A stretch of DNA of 64,000 nucleotides from Methylotenera mobilis 13 (GCF_000384255.1 NZ_KB913035.1:1153362-1217361); one strand, 5' to 3'; counted from the stretch's first letter, positions 37,074 through 46,637 are shown. Notes: generated from the letters alone by a model not told the origin. Made by a program: numbers and translations.

Positions 37074-37958
37074 TTAAATATTAATGGATGGTTTGTGACT
37101 GATTTTCGAAAGTTGCCAGTTTGTGATTGCCCATTCCCAGATTTCTGAGAGGGTACTTTGCTTAATTGATAAAGGAGGATTTTGTCCTAAAAATACAAGT
37201 GCATCAAAGATTAGCTGAGGTGCGTGCTCTTTCTTAATTGGCTGCGCAAGGTTTTGCTTACTAAGTTTATCGCCGCTCTCATTTACCACAAGAGGAATAT
37301 GTGCATAATCTAACTTATTAAAGCCCAATAATTGTTGTAAATAGATTTGCCTAGGCGTTGAGTTGAGTAAATCTGCACCGCGCAAAATATGGGTAATGTG
37401 TTGTGATGCATCGTCTACCACCACAGCAAGTTGATAGGCGAATAAGCCATCAGCACGTTTTAAAACAAAGTCACCAATGTCACGACTCAAAAGTTGCGAC
37501 TGGTGGCCTTGTATTGCATCATTAAAGCTTATCATTTCGTCAGTCACTTTGACACGCCAAGCATGCTGACTGCGTAATTGAAGCATGCCATTTCTACAGG
37601 CGCCTGGGTAAACTAAGCCTTCAATGCCATTGTTTGCAGAGTCGGCGATCTCTTTGCGTGAGCAACTACATGGGTAAATAAGCCCCTTACGTTGCAGTTG
37701 CTCAAATGCTTCTTGATATAGTGATGTACGCTGACTTTGGTAGACCACTTCATCATCCCACTGAAAACCAAAGGCGACTAATGTGTGTAAGATATCATCA
37801 GCGGCACCTATCATTTCGCGAGGTTTGTCTAAATCCTCCATGCGGACTAACCATTGGCCTTGGTTAGCTTTTGCTTCGCAGTAGCTCGCAACAGCGGCTA
37901 CCAGTGAGCCAAAGTGCAGCGGGCCGGTGGGCGAAGGGGCAAAACGACCAACGTACAT
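37074..37958 (-). CDS. gluQ: Glutamyl-Q tRNA(Asp) synthetase
   Basis: GluRS paralogue that attaches Glu to queuosine in the tRNA-Asp anticodon. 294 aa; has only the catalytic part of GluRS. HIGH-like FAPSPTGPLHFGSLVAA, zinc ligands CSCSRKEI and YPGACR, and a KMSKS-like DKLSKQNLAQPI. It lacks the anticodon-binding domain, as expected. Nine bases downstream of the DUF3301 gene, so cotranscribed with pilU. Confidence 0.95.
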   Translation of the reverse strand: MYVGRFAPSPTGPLHFGSLVAAVASYCEAKANQGQWLVRMEDLDKPREMIGAADDILHTLVAFGFQWDDEVVYQSQRTSLYQEAFEQLQRKGLIYPCSCSRKEIADSANNGIEGLVYPGACRNGMLQLRSQHAWRVKVTDEMISFNDAIQGHQSQLLSRDIGDFVLKRADGLFAYQLAVVVDDASQHITHILRGADLLNSTPRQIYLQQLLGFNKLDYAHIPLVVNESGDKLSKQNLAQPIKKEHAPQLIFDALVFLGQNPPLSIKQSTLSEIWEWAITNWQLSKISHKPSINI

Positions 37959-37967
37959 AAATCTGGC

Positions 37968-38279
37968 TTAATTGACTGCTTGTAGATAAGGCGGAATATG
38001 CCAATAGCCTAGTTGATTACCTAGCAGCATAAGATGGCAATGGAGGCGATCATTGCCATTGGCACTTACATCAAATTCGTAAGTGCGCAAAAACTGTACG
38101 TGTCCGCGACGGTTGCGTCCAAGCCAGATTCTGCTACATGCAACTGACTCATCCAGTAGCTGCAGATTAAACCTTGCCGCAAGTTCACTGCCCAATAATA
38201 TTGCGCGCTCGCGTTTATTTAAACTATCGATCCAAAACCAGCCGATGCCTAACAATATAACAATTAAAATGGTTTCCAT
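37968..38279 (-). CDS. DUF3301 small protein
   Basis: 103 aa. One N-terminal hydrophobic segment (ILIVILLGIGWFWID), then a conserved soluble part: ERAILLGSELAARFNLQLLDESVA and RNRRGHVQFLRTYEFDVS, typical of DUF3301. Function unknown. Sits between pilU and gluQ, 15 bases from the first and nine from the second. Confidence 0.85.
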   Translation of the reverse strand: METILIVILLGIGWFWIDSLNKRERAILLGSELAARFNLQLLDESVACSRIWLGRNRRGHVQFLRTYEFDVSANGNDRLHCHLMLLGNQLGYWHIPPYLQAVN

Positions 38280-38294
38280 TAACTCGTGCTCATT

Positions 38295-39464
38295 CTATAA
38301 AGGTTCTATTTCCGATTCTTTAGGTTCATCTTCATGTAACGATAGGCTGTCAAAATTTGATGAGTTGTTTGTTGCCCCTGCGTGCTTACCATGCAATTTG
38401 AATCGAAGTCTTAATTCATTGATAGAGTCAGCATTACGCAGAGCATCATCTTGAGTAATGCGGCCTTCTTCGCATAAATTAAAGAGGGCTTGGTCAAATG
38501 TTTGCATGCCAAGTTCTGTAGATTTAGCCATGACATCTTTAATCATGTTTGTCTCACCTTTTAGGATAAGGTCAGAGATTAGGGGTGAGTTGAGTAAAAT
38601 CTCAATGGCTGCACAACGGCCACCACCTGTTCTTGAGACTAAACGTTGTGAAACAAATGCACGTAGATTGAGTGACAGATCCATATGCAATTGTGCGTGA
38701 CGCTCTTCTGGGAAGAAATTAATAATGCGGTCAATCGCCTGATTGGCGCTGTTCGCGTGCAAAGTGGCCATACACAGGTGGCCAGTTTCTGCAAACGCTA
38801 AAGCAAACTCCATCGTTTCTCTATCGCGAATTTCACCAATTAAAATAACATCGGGTGCTTGGCGTAATGTATTTTTGAGCGCATTAAACCAACCGTTAGT
38901 ATCTCTGCCAACTTCTCGGTGTGTGATTAAGCAGTTTTTACTTTGGTGCACATATTCGACTGGGTCTTCAACAGTAATAATATGCCCATAAGTATTTTCA
39001 TTTCGATAATCAATCAATGCAGCCAATGTTGTTGATTTGCCTGAACCTGTGCCTCCAACAAGAATGACCAAACCACGTTTTGTTAACATGACGTCTTTTA
39101 ATGTGCTAGGTAATCCTAAATCATCAAATTTTGGGATTTCAGTTGTAATGGTGCGTAGCACCATGCCTACTTTTTCTTGCTGAACGAATACATTGACACG
39201 GAAACGACCTATCTCTTTAGGCCAAATGGCAAAGTTACATTCTTTCTCAATCACAAACTCTGATCTTTGTTTATCGTTCATCAATGCATCAGCAAACGCT
39301 TTGGTGTGCTCTCCTGTCAGTTTCTGTTGCGTGACTGGAGTCATTTTCCCATCAATTTTCATCGCAGGAGGAAAATCTGCAGAGATAAATAAGTCTGAGG
39401 CTTTTTTATCAAGCATGCCGCGTAGAAGATTGTGCATGTAATTAAGCGCTTGTTCGTTTGTCAT
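38295..39464 (-). CDS. pilU: Type IV pilus retraction ATPase PilU
   Basis: Hexameric AAA-like ATPase that helps PilT pull back type IV pili. 389 aa. Walker A GGTGSGKSTTLAAL, the Asp box VEDPVEYVH, Walker B VILIGEIRDRETMEFAL, and the His box MATLHANSANQAIDR. The C-terminus runs past the ATPase core with an acidic tail (DEDEP-like), as in PilU rather than PilT. pilT, usually next to pilU, is not in the window. First gene of an operon with DUF3301 and gluQ. Confidence 0.92.
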   Translation of the reverse strand: MTNEQALNYMHNLLRGMLDKKASDLFISADFPPAMKIDGKMTPVTQQKLTGEHTKAFADALMNDKQRSEFVIEKECNFAIWPKEIGRFRVNVFVQQEKVGMVLRTITTEIPKFDDLGLPSTLKDVMLTKRGLVILVGGTGSGKSTTLAALIDYRNENTYGHIITVEDPVEYVHQSKNCLITHREVGRDTNGWFNALKNTLRQAPDVILIGEIRDRETMEFALAFAETGHLCMATLHANSANQAIDRIINFFPEERHAQLHMDLSLNLRAFVSQRLVSRTGGGRCAAIEILLNSPLISDLILKGETNMIKDVMAKSTELGMQTFDQALFNLCEEGRITQDDALRNADSINELRLRFKLHGKHAGATNNSSNFDSLSLHEDEPKESEIEPL

Positions 39465-39634
39465 TCAATAAACCTTATCTATTGGGGTTACAATATGCCA
39501 CGACTTAATCCATAATTAAACAAGTCTTCAAGACCGAATTAGTTGTTGAGCCAATTGTGTTTAGCTCAATTGTAAGCGAACATTCGTATCATCTTCCATT
39601 GTTTCATATGATTAATGATAAGAGCCACCACTGA

Positions 39635-40309
39635 ATGAATGAAATGCGTGAAAAAGAAGCTATCGATGCTTATCTTAAATTGTTGCAAACTAAAGGTGCC
39701 AGCAGTGGGTTGTTGCATAAACGATCCTTGTTTTTAGATCAATTGGCAACAAATCTTAGAGGCCATGCGCCAGATGGTGAGTCTTATCGAGATGTAGTTG
39801 AAACAGTGATGGAGTCAGTTCCTGCTGATTGCTGGCATGATAGTCTCACTACAGCTCGTGAATTTTATCCGTTTTGGGTGAAAGACTTTAAGGCGATAGC
39901 AGCGATTAACATTAATCCTGGATTTGACGTGAAGCCAACTGATTGGAAGCCTGTTCAAGCAACATTAAAGTTATTATCAGATAGTTTGGAAACAGAAAAG
40001 TTTGAAGCTTCAGAGAATTGGCCATTAAAAGCCTATACCCAAGCGTTACGCTTTGAAGGGGCAGAACAGTCCTTAGTTGATACTCGCATTAAACTGGCGA
40101 AAATTATACTAATTCGCTTGCGTACGGCCCCAGATAAAGATAATAAAGCCTATCGTGTAGCAGTTGACCTTACCTTGCCGCTGTTCACGATTAAACATAG
40201 CCGACGCTTATTTTTAGTGGTGGTGCGTGAGTTCTATCATTTTTGGTCTGGCAATCCTAATGCTGCTAGCATGGTACTTAAAGAAGGCTCTGGTAGCACA
40301 CTCATATAA
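39635..40309 (+). CDS. Conserved-looking protein of unknown function
   Basis: 224 aa, not recognised. No signal peptide or membrane helix; composition is that of a soluble, mainly helical cytoplasmic protein with many Trp and Phe residues (ENWPLKAYTQALRFEG, REFYHFWSGNP). Codon use is like its neighbours, and the frame is long and clean, so it is probably real. It lies divergent from pilU (170 bases) and 171 bases before amt, whose NtrC-type sites begin only 29 bases past its stop. No function is assigned. Confidence 0.75.
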   Translation: MNEMREKEAIDAYLKLLQTKGASSGLLHKRSLFLDQLATNLRGHAPDGESYRDVVETVMESVPADCWHDSLTTAREFYPFWVKDFKAIAAININPGFDVKPTDWKPVQATLKLLSDSLETEKFEASENWPLKAYTQALRFEGAEQSLVDTRIKLAKIILIRLRTAPDKDNKAYRVAVDLTLPLFTIKHSRRLFLVVVREFYHFWSGNPNAASMVLKEGSGSTLI

Positions 40310-40337
40310 ATATCTACTCCCAGCTCAAAGTGATTTT

Positions 40338-40354
40338 TGCACAAAGTTAGTGCA
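40338..40354 (+). promoter_or_regulatory. NtrC-like binding site 1
   Basis: TGCACAAAGTTAGTGCA: arms TGCAC and GTGCA with a seven-base centre, the exact 5-7-5 layout of NtrC sites. It ends 82 bases before the -24 element of amt. Confidence 0.8.
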
Positions 40355-40367
40355 ATGCACTCGAGTG

Positions 40368-40384
40368 TGCACGTATTGTGTGCA
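40368..40384 (+). promoter_or_regulatory. NtrC-like binding site 2
   Basis: TGCACGTATTGTGTGCA, same 5-7-5 dyad. Its centre is 30 bases (about three helical turns) from site 1, so both would face the same side of the DNA, as usual for NtrC enhancer pairs. Confidence 0.8.
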
Positions 40385-40436
40385 CACTATTCTGTGTATA
40401 TGATTTGATTCTTATATAAAACAATAAGTTATGTTT

Positions 40437-40452
40437 TGGCTTGATATTTGCT
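40437..40452 (+). promoter_or_regulatory. Sigma-54 promoter of amt
   Basis: TGGCTTGATATTTGCT: GG at -24 and GC at -12 separated by ten bases, with TGGC and TTGCT halves matching the RpoN consensus. Expected start near 40463, about 27 bases before the amt ATG. Confidence 0.85.
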
Positions 40453-40489
40453 TATTGTGCGGGGCTTAAAATATTTATAGGTGATTGAA

Positions 40490-41680
40490 ATGGAAGCATT
40501 AGTCTCAGCAAATGATGTTTTATTTGTATTGCTTGGCGCCATTATGGTGCTTGCAATGCATGCAGGTTTTGCCTTTTTAGAAGTCGGTACAGTTAGGCAT
40601 AAAAATCAGGTCAATGCATTAGTAAAAATCATGGTGGATTTTTCAGTATCTACCATTGCATACTTCTTTATTGGCTATAGCATTGCTTATGGCGTAGATT
40701 TTTTTAGTGGCGCCGAAGTATTGGCCGCAAAAAATGGTTTTGATTTAGTTAAGTTTTTCTTTTTACTGACATTTGCAGCAGCGATTCCTGCGATTATTTC
40801 AGGCGGTATCGCAGAGCGAGCAAAGTTTAACCCTCAAATGTTCGCGACTTTTGCACTTGTTGGCTTTGTATATCCGTTCTTTGAGGGAATTGCTTGGAAT
40901 AACCACTACGGCTTGCAAGATTGGTTAAAGGTGACAGCAGGCGCGTCATTTCATGACTTCGCTGGTTCTGTTGTAGTACACGCAATGGGTGGTTGGATTG
41001 CATTGGCTGCTGTTGTATTGTTAGGTGCACGTAATGGCCGTTACAGTAAAGATGGCCGTTTGCACGCTTATCCACCGTCAAATATTCCATTTTTAGCACT
41101 AGGTGCATGGATACTGACAGTAGGCTGGTTTGGCTTTAATGTAATGTCAGCGCAATCTATTCAAGGTATTACTGGACTGGTGGCAGTGAACTCCTTGATG
41201 GCAATGGTGGGTGGCACGTTAGCTGCCTTGATCATGGGTAAAAACGACCCAGGTTTTGTACATAATGGTCCATTGGCTGGCTTGGTCGCAGTATGTGCTG
41301 GTTCTGATTTAATGCACCCTTTGGGCGCATTAGTGACTGGCTCTATTGCCGGGGTGTTATTTGTTTGGACATTTACATTAACACAACAACGCTGGAAAAT
41401 AGATGATGTATTAGGTGTGTGGCCACTACACGGGCTATGTGGAGCTTGGGGTGGTATTGCTGCGGGTATTTTTGGTATGAAAGCGTTGGGCGGTATGGGT
41501 GGTGTTAGCCTAACTTCTCAGTTGATTGGCACGGCTACAGGTGTTAGCGTCGCGCTGATTGGTGGCTTTATTGTATATGGGTTATTAAAAATGCTTGTTG
41601 GTATTCGTCTAACTGCAGAAGAAGAGTATGACGGTGCAGATTTGACCATACACAAAATTCCATCTACGACAAATGACTAG
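40490..41680 (+). CDS. amt: Ammonium transporter
   Basis: Inner-membrane ammonium channel. 396 aa from ATG 40490, which has AGGTGA six bases before it; a GTG at 40481 overlaps that site and is less likely. Eleven helices. Conserved DFAGSVVVHAMGG (Asp and first pore His) and PLHGLCGAWGGIAAG (second pore His). It ends with a short cytoplasmic tail. No glnK follows, unlike the usual glnK-amtB pair. Transcription is expected to need sigma-54 and NtrC, from sites listed upstream. Confidence 0.95.
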   Translation: MEALVSANDVLFVLLGAIMVLAMHAGFAFLEVGTVRHKNQVNALVKIMVDFSVSTIAYFFIGYSIAYGVDFFSGAEVLAAKNGFDLVKFFFLLTFAAAIPAIISGGIAERAKFNPQMFATFALVGFVYPFFEGIAWNNHYGLQDWLKVTAGASFHDFAGSVVVHAMGGWIALAAVVLLGARNGRYSKDGRLHAYPPSNIPFLALGAWILTVGWFGFNVMSAQSIQGITGLVAVNSLMAMVGGTLAALIMGKNDPGFVHNGPLAGLVAVCAGSDLMHPLGALVTGSIAGVLFVWTFTLTQQRWKIDDVLGVWPLHGLCGAWGGIAAGIFGMKALGGMGGVSLTSQLIGTATGVSVALIGGFIVYGLLKMLVGIRLTAEEEYDGADLTIHKIPSTTND

Positions 41681-41711
41681 TTTTAATTAAAATGTAATAG
41701 CACTAAAATAG

Positions 41712-41742
41712 AAGACAGGCTTTTAGTAAAAGCCTGTCTTTT
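41712..41742 (+). terminator. Rho-independent terminator of amt
   Basis: Perfect 13-bp stem AAGACAGGCTTTT / AAAAGCCTGTCTT with loop AGT, ending in TTTT, 32 bases after the amt stop. Confidence 0.92.
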
Positions 41743-41895
41743 CACCATAAAAGAGAGTATTACTTACTAAGTACAAAGTTGGTTAACAACTATTTTATAA
41801 AAAATCTGTAGTGGATGTATTTCTCTGAGCAACCTCTCTTTAGCTAAGAAAAATCATAAATTTATCGTTCGCTTGATGCTGATATTGGATACATA

Positions 41896-42789
41896 TTGGG
41901 TTTAATCAAATCTTTATCTCAAGTACTATGGCAATTGCTGTGCATAGTTTTTGGTTTGCTAGTGCACAGTAATCAAGTGCTTGCGATAGACTTGCAGCCA
42001 GGTGAGATTCGTGCTCCAAAACCTGATAGCAATGTGCTGATGCTTTCTTATCAGCAAAGTGAACGAGGTGATCGCTATCTGGATGGAGATAAGCAAGCAG
42101 GACGCCCTGAAATACATACGTCACAATTACAAGTGCGAGTGGGTCACTCTTTTGAAGTAGCAGAGTATCCTGCGCTTTGGTACGTACAAACACCAATTGG
42201 ATATGTGCACCCAGAAGGCTCACTTTCAAAACAACAGGGTGATAGTGGCGTTGGTGATACCACTTTTCTTTTGGCTTTTTGGCCTTATACTAATCACGAG
42301 TCAAAAACATATTTTGCTACCGGCGCTTACCTTACAATTCCTACCGGTAGCTATGATCATGAGCGTACTTTTAATGCTGGACAAAATCGATATGTAGCAG
42401 CGTTACAGGCCGCTTATCAGGCCCCTCTCATCGGCAATTTGAATTGGATGGCAGCATTCGATACCGCTTGGTTTGGTGAAAATGATGCATTTGGTGCCCA
42501 GCGTAAAACGCTTTCACAAGCTGCGATGCATACGACACAAATAGGGTTGCAATATATACTCAACACTCGTTACTCAGTTGGGGCAACTTATTTTTATACC
42601 GCTGGTGGGGAAACGAGAGTTGACGAGGTTAGACGTAATGATAGAGCGGAATTGCAACGTTATCAAATGACTGCGGCAGCCAATTTTTCTTTTGGGCGAA
42701 TCACTTTGCAATATGGCGCTGATATTAAAACTAATAATGGTTTTATCGAAGATTGTCGCTACATATTAAGATACACCAAAGTTTTTTAG
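41896..42789 (+). CDS. MetA-pathway-type outer-membrane transporter
   Basis: 297 aa from TTG 41896, with no in-frame ATG upstream. Signal peptide to about residue 32 (SNQVLAIDLQPGE). The rest looks like a beta barrel of the 'phenol degradation meta-pathway' transporter family: DLQPGEIRAPKPD, YVQTPIGYVHPEG, GVGDTTFLLAFWPY, LTIPTGSYD. The name comes from one pathway; members are widespread and the substrate here is unknown. It stands alone between a terminator and ispD. Confidence 0.75.
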   Translation: MGLIKSLSQVLWQLLCIVFGLLVHSNQVLAIDLQPGEIRAPKPDSNVLMLSYQQSERGDRYLDGDKQAGRPEIHTSQLQVRVGHSFEVAEYPALWYVQTPIGYVHPEGSLSKQQGDSGVGDTTFLLAFWPYTNHESKTYFATGAYLTIPTGSYDHERTFNAGQNRYVAALQAAYQAPLIGNLNWMAAFDTAWFGENDAFGAQRKTLSQAAMHTTQIGLQYILNTRYSVGATYFYTAGGETRVDEVRRNDRAELQRYQMTAAANFSFGRITLQYGADIKTNNGFIEDCRYILRYTKVF

Positions 42790-42886
42790 TGTTAGTTATC
42801 TCTTGGTATCCTGCTTTATTTTCCAAATCAATTAAGGTGGCCATGTTAAAATCTGCGCATGATTTATAAATTATTCACAGATTAAT

Positions 42887-43576
42887 ATGGCACGCTTTCA
42901 CATCGTTATTCCAGCAGCTGGCATTGGTAATAGAATGGAAACGGCAATTCCTAAGCAATACTTACCAATTTCTGGTAAGCCTATGATTTCTTACAGCATT
43001 CAGACTTTTTTTGCATCACCTCGTATCGCAAGTATTCATTTAGCCCTAAGTGCAGAAGATTACTTTTGGCGTAATTTAGAACTGGCGGCTAACAGTCGGT
43101 TACAGTTGCATTACACAGGTGGAGAAACGCGCGCGCAAACTGTATTGAACACCTTGTATGCTATGAAGTCGCAAGTTGATGTAGATGATTGGATACTTGT
43201 GCACGATGCAGCTAGGCCTGGGCTAACATTAGCGTTGTTAGATACATTGCTCGATAGCTTAGAAAACGACGCGGTTGGCGGGCTACTTGCGTTGCCGCTA
43301 GCTGACACATTGAAGCAATCTAATGCGGATGACCGTGTAAAAACTACGATTCCTCGTGATGGTTTATGGCAAGCGCAAACGCCGCAGATGTTCCGCTATC
43401 GTTTATTAACCAATGCATTAGAAAACTTTGACGGTGTCCCCACGGATGAGGCACAGGCGATAGAAGCACTGGGTTTTGAACCTAAGTTAGTGACAGGGTC
43501 ACTAAGAAACATGAAAGTGACCTATCCCCAAGATATGGCATTGATGGAACTATTCATACAAAAGGAAATAGTCTGA
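42887..43576 (+). CDS. ispD: MEP cytidylyltransferase
   Basis: Makes CDP-ME from MEP and CTP in the non-mevalonate isoprenoid pathway. 229 aa. N-terminal [19 protein letters not shown] (usual GxGxRMG, here NRME), [14 protein letters not shown], and [13 protein letters not shown]. Stop overlaps the ispF start by one base (TGATG), the common betaproteobacterial pair. Confidence 0.96.
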   Translation: MARFHIVIPAAGIGNRMETAIPKQYLPISGKPMISYSIQTFFASPRIASIHLALSAEDYFWRNLELAANSRLQLHYTGGETRAQTVLNTLYAMKSQVDVDDWILVHDAARPGLTLALLDTLLDSLENDAVGGLLALPLADTLKQSNADDRVKTTIPRDGLWQAQTPQMFRYRLLTNALENFDGVPTDEAQAIEALGFEPKLVTGSLRNMKVTYPQDMALMELFIQKEIV

Positions 43577-44049
43577 TGAGAATTGGTCATGGATTTGATG
43601 TACACGCCTTAGTTGTCGGTCGAAAGTGCATCATTGGTGGCGTGGATATCCCCTTTGATAAAGGGTTGGATGGGCATTCAGATGCAGATGTATTGTTACA
43701 TGCAATTTGTGATGCCTTACTGGGTGCGGTAGCGCTTGGTGATATTGGTAAGCACTTTCCGCCTACAGATATGCGTTATCAAGGCATTGATTCTCGTCAG
43801 TTACTTAAGCATGTAGTGAGCTTGGTTAAAAATAGTGGCTATGTAGTCGGCAATATTGATGCTACTGTGATGTGTGAAGCACCTAAGTTGGGACCACATA
43901 CTGCAACGATGTGTGAATATATTGCCGCAGATTGTGGTGTTGAGGTATCACAAATCAATGTTAAAGCCACCACCACTGAAAAGCTTGGCTTTACTGGGCG
44001 TGGTGAAGGTATTGCAGCTGAAGCAGTATGTCTGTTGCAGTCTATTTAA
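43576..44049 (+). CDS. ispF: MECDP synthase
   Basis: Cyclises CDP-ME phosphate to MECDP in the same pathway as IspD. 157 aa, a trimeric zinc enzyme. Zinc ligands in GHGFDVHAL and [19 protein letters not shown], plus the C-terminal [21 protein letters not shown]. Translationally coupled to ispD. Confidence 0.97.
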   Translation: MRIGHGFDVHALVVGRKCIIGGVDIPFDKGLDGHSDADVLLHAICDALLGAVALGDIGKHFPPTDMRYQGIDSRQLLKHVVSLVKNSGYVVGNIDATVMCEAPKLGPHTATMCEYIAADCGVEVSQINVKATTTEKLGFTGRGEGIAAEAVCLLQSI

Positions 44050-44070
44050 ACGCAGACCGAAAAGAATCCT

Positions 44071-45896
44071 ATGCTGCGCTGGTTTGAAAATCTATTAAAT
44101 CCATTCCCTAGTAACGAAATAGCTCCTCCACCTAACGCACTATGGCCATTTTTATGGTCCTGCACTCGTGGTTCGCGGTTGTTTATTCTGGTCATGACAT
44201 TCTTCACCGCAATGATTGGTGGCTTTGAAGCAATGCTGTTCGCTGTGATGGGTAAGGTCGTTGATTGGCTGAGTAAAACCTCACCAGAGCTGCTATGGCA
44301 AACAGAGAAGCATCGATTGTTGTTATTAGCTGGCTTGCTGATGTTTAGTGCCATATTAATTGCTGTGCAAACGTTGATTAAGCATCAAACTTTGGCAGGA
44401 AATTTTCCAATGCGTCTGCGTTGGAACTTCCATCGTTTAATGCTCGGTCAAAGTATGAGTTTTTATCAAGATGAGTTTGCTGGCTAGTGTCTGCGAAAGT
44501 GATGCAAACTGCTTTGGCGGTGCGTGATGTGTGGTTTATTGTTGCGGATATCTTAGTCTTTGTGGTGATTTACTTTGTCACCATGGTAGCAGTCGTTGGG
44601 CATTTTAATGCGATTGTCGTTTTGCCATTTTTGGTTTGGGTGGTCTGCTATGTGATTTCACTCAGCTACTTTGTGCCACGTTTAGCTAAAGTTTCACAAA
44701 ATCAGGCAGATGCTCGCTCCTTAATGACTGGGCGTATTACTGATGCATACACCAATATCAGCACAGTTAAATTGTTTTCACATGCAGGGCGTGAAGCCTA
44801 TTATGCGAAGTCTGCCATGAGCGAGTTTTTAAGCACTGTGCACAAACAAATGCGTTATGTGTCGGGTGTGGAATTTACCAATCATATTCTAAATATGCTA
44901 TTAGTGATTGCAACTTCAGGTGTCGCATTATGGTTATGGACAAAAGGTGAGGTGAGTGTTGGTGGTGTTGCTGCCGCAACTGCTATGGCATTACGTTTAA
45001 ATGGTATTTCACATTGGGTGATGTGGGAGCTTACTTCACTCTATGAGCATATAGGCACAGCACAGGATGGCGTTAACACACTTTCGTTAACGCAGCAGAT
45101 TGTCGATAAACCCGATGCAAAACCTTTAATAATCAGCACGGGTGAAGTTAAATTTGATCAGGTAGATTTTGCGTATGGTATGCAGAAATCTGTATTGAGC
45201 GCACTAAATCTTACCATTAGGCCTGGCGAGAAGGTGGGTTTGGTAGGACGTTCCGGTGCTGGTAAATCTACGATTGTTAATTTGTTATTACGTTTTTATG
45301 ATGTTGAGCATGGTCGCGTATTAATTGATGGGCAGGATGTGCGTGATGTGACGCAAAATAGCTTGCGTAGTCAAATTGCCATGGTGACACAAGATACATC
45401 GTTACTGCATCGTAGTGTGCGCGATAACATCTTATATGGACGCCCAAATGCGACTGAAGAGGAAATGGTTAAGGCTGCAAACCGCGCAGAAGCGCATGAG
45501 TTTATTTTGGGATTACGTGATGCTAAAGGGCGTGTAGGATACGATGCACATGTCGGTGAGCGAGGCGTTAAACTGTCTGGTGGTCAACGTCAGCGCATTG
45601 CAATTGCCCGCGTGATATTGAAAGATGCGCCAATTTTACTGTTAGATGAAGCAACTAGTGCGTTGGACTCTGAAGTGGAGCAGGCGATTCAGGCTAGCTT
45701 ATATGATTTGATGCAAGGGAAAACTGTTGTGGCAATTGCGCACCGCCTATCTACCATTGCCGCGATGGATAGACTGATCGTGCTGGATGAGGGCAGAATA
45801 GTAGAAGAGGGTGACCATCAAGCGCTGATTAAACAAGGCGGCCTCTATGCAACTTTATGGGCACACCAGAGCGGTGGTTTCCTAGGAGATAGCTGA
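44071..45896 (+). pseudogene. ABC exporter (permease-ATPase fusion), frameshifted
   Basis: Homodimeric exporter of the MsbA-like class, about 608 aa if repaired. The first piece (44071-44487, 138 aa) holds the first transmembrane helices and ends ...SFYQDEFAG then TAG. The second (44487-45896) begins VSAKVMQTALAVRDVWF in another frame and carries the remaining helices and the ATPase: Walker A GRSGAGKST, signature LSGGQRQR, Walker B ILLLDEATSALD. Other family members read through here (FAGRVSAKVMQ, as I recall it), so one base is missing near 44482-44486. The TAG overlaps a GTG, so coupled restart is possible, but two halves of one membrane domain are unlikely to be a natural design. Substrate unknown. 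Confidence 0.85.
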
Positions 45897-45929
45897 CTTA
45901 TTAAACTTTAGGTGATTGGTATGACTGAC

Positions 45930-45963
45930 TGAGCATTTGCAATCAATATGCAAATGCTCATTT
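45930..45963 (+). terminator. Terminator-like hairpin between ABC exporter and flaG
   Basis: TGAGCATTTGCA (45930-45941) and TGCAAATGCTCA (45949-45960) form a perfect 12-bp stem, loop of seven, followed by TTTC. Lies between convergent genes; T tail is short. Confidence 0.6.
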
Positions 45964-46011
45964 CATGGACACTTTAGAACTATTGCGTCTGATTTGATAC
46001 TAGAAATCTGT

Positions 46012-46392
46012 TTAAGCGCGTTCTCTTACTACTAAGCCCTGAAGTCTGCCTAGCGTTTTTGAAAAAGCTAACACCTCTTCATTAGGAATTTGTCTAATGG
46101 TTTTTTGCGTAGCCGTATCAATCACTTTTACAATCATGCGCCCAGCTTCTTCATCCATCGAGAACTGAACTGTTTGTAAAGCAGGTGCCACTAATTCATT
46201 TAGTTTATTTACTGCGGCAGTTAGCATCGCTTTATTCGCTTCAGTTGAGGTTCTATTTTCGGTAGTTTCAACTGACTTAAGCGCAGGACGATTAGTGCTG
46301 CTACTTTGTGCAACAACTCTAGCCTCTGTCGTTTGTTGAGGTGCGATTGGCATTTTTATGCCGCCGTAAGCATCTAATGAAGAATTGAACAT
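46012..46392 (-). CDS. flaG: FlaG-family flagellar protein
   Basis: 126 aa. N-terminal half is Ser/Thr/Gln-rich; the FlaG core is VQFSMDEEAGRMIVKVIDTATQKTIRQIPNEEVL, shown over about residues 79-112. FlaG proteins affect filament length. Normally placed between flagellin and fliD; here it is alone with no other flagellar gene in the window. Confidence 0.88.
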   Translation of the reverse strand: MFNSSLDAYGGIKMPIAPQQTTEARVVAQSSSTNRPALKSVETTENRTSTEANKAMLTAAVNKLNELVAPALQTVQFSMDEEAGRMIVKVIDTATQKTIRQIPNEEVLAFSKTLGRLQGLVVRERA

Positions 46393-46609
46393 GGGTTAGC
46401 CCTTATTATTGCGTCTTAAATCTTTATTGGTTAATAAATTAAGTTAAATCTTGCCGTATCTCATAGGTCTTTATCGGCAGCGAATTTGGATAATTTAGGG
46501 TAAATGCAAAAAATAATTAAAATAATCTCAATATTTTTTTAATTTATTTACTATTCAATAGGTTACGACTTGAATATTTTTCATTTAATTTTGTTTTTTT
46601 ATATTTTAT

Positions 46610-46637
46610 TTGATGAAAATGACTAAAACGCTATAAT
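46610..46637 (+). promoter_or_regulatory. Sigma-70-type promoter for sulP block
   Basis: TTGATG (-35, 46610-46615), 16 bases, TATAAT (-10, 46632-46637). Start near 46644 gives a leader of about 163 bases. Confidence 0.6.

Noticed and set aside
40356-40371. Third NtrC-like site TGCAC-N6-GTGCA
   Set aside because: The spacer is six rather than seven bases and it overlaps both good sites; it probably arises from their adjacent half-sites.
44471-44500. Natural two-gene ABC exporter
   Set aside because: The break lies inside the membrane domain, and family members are one chain across this point.
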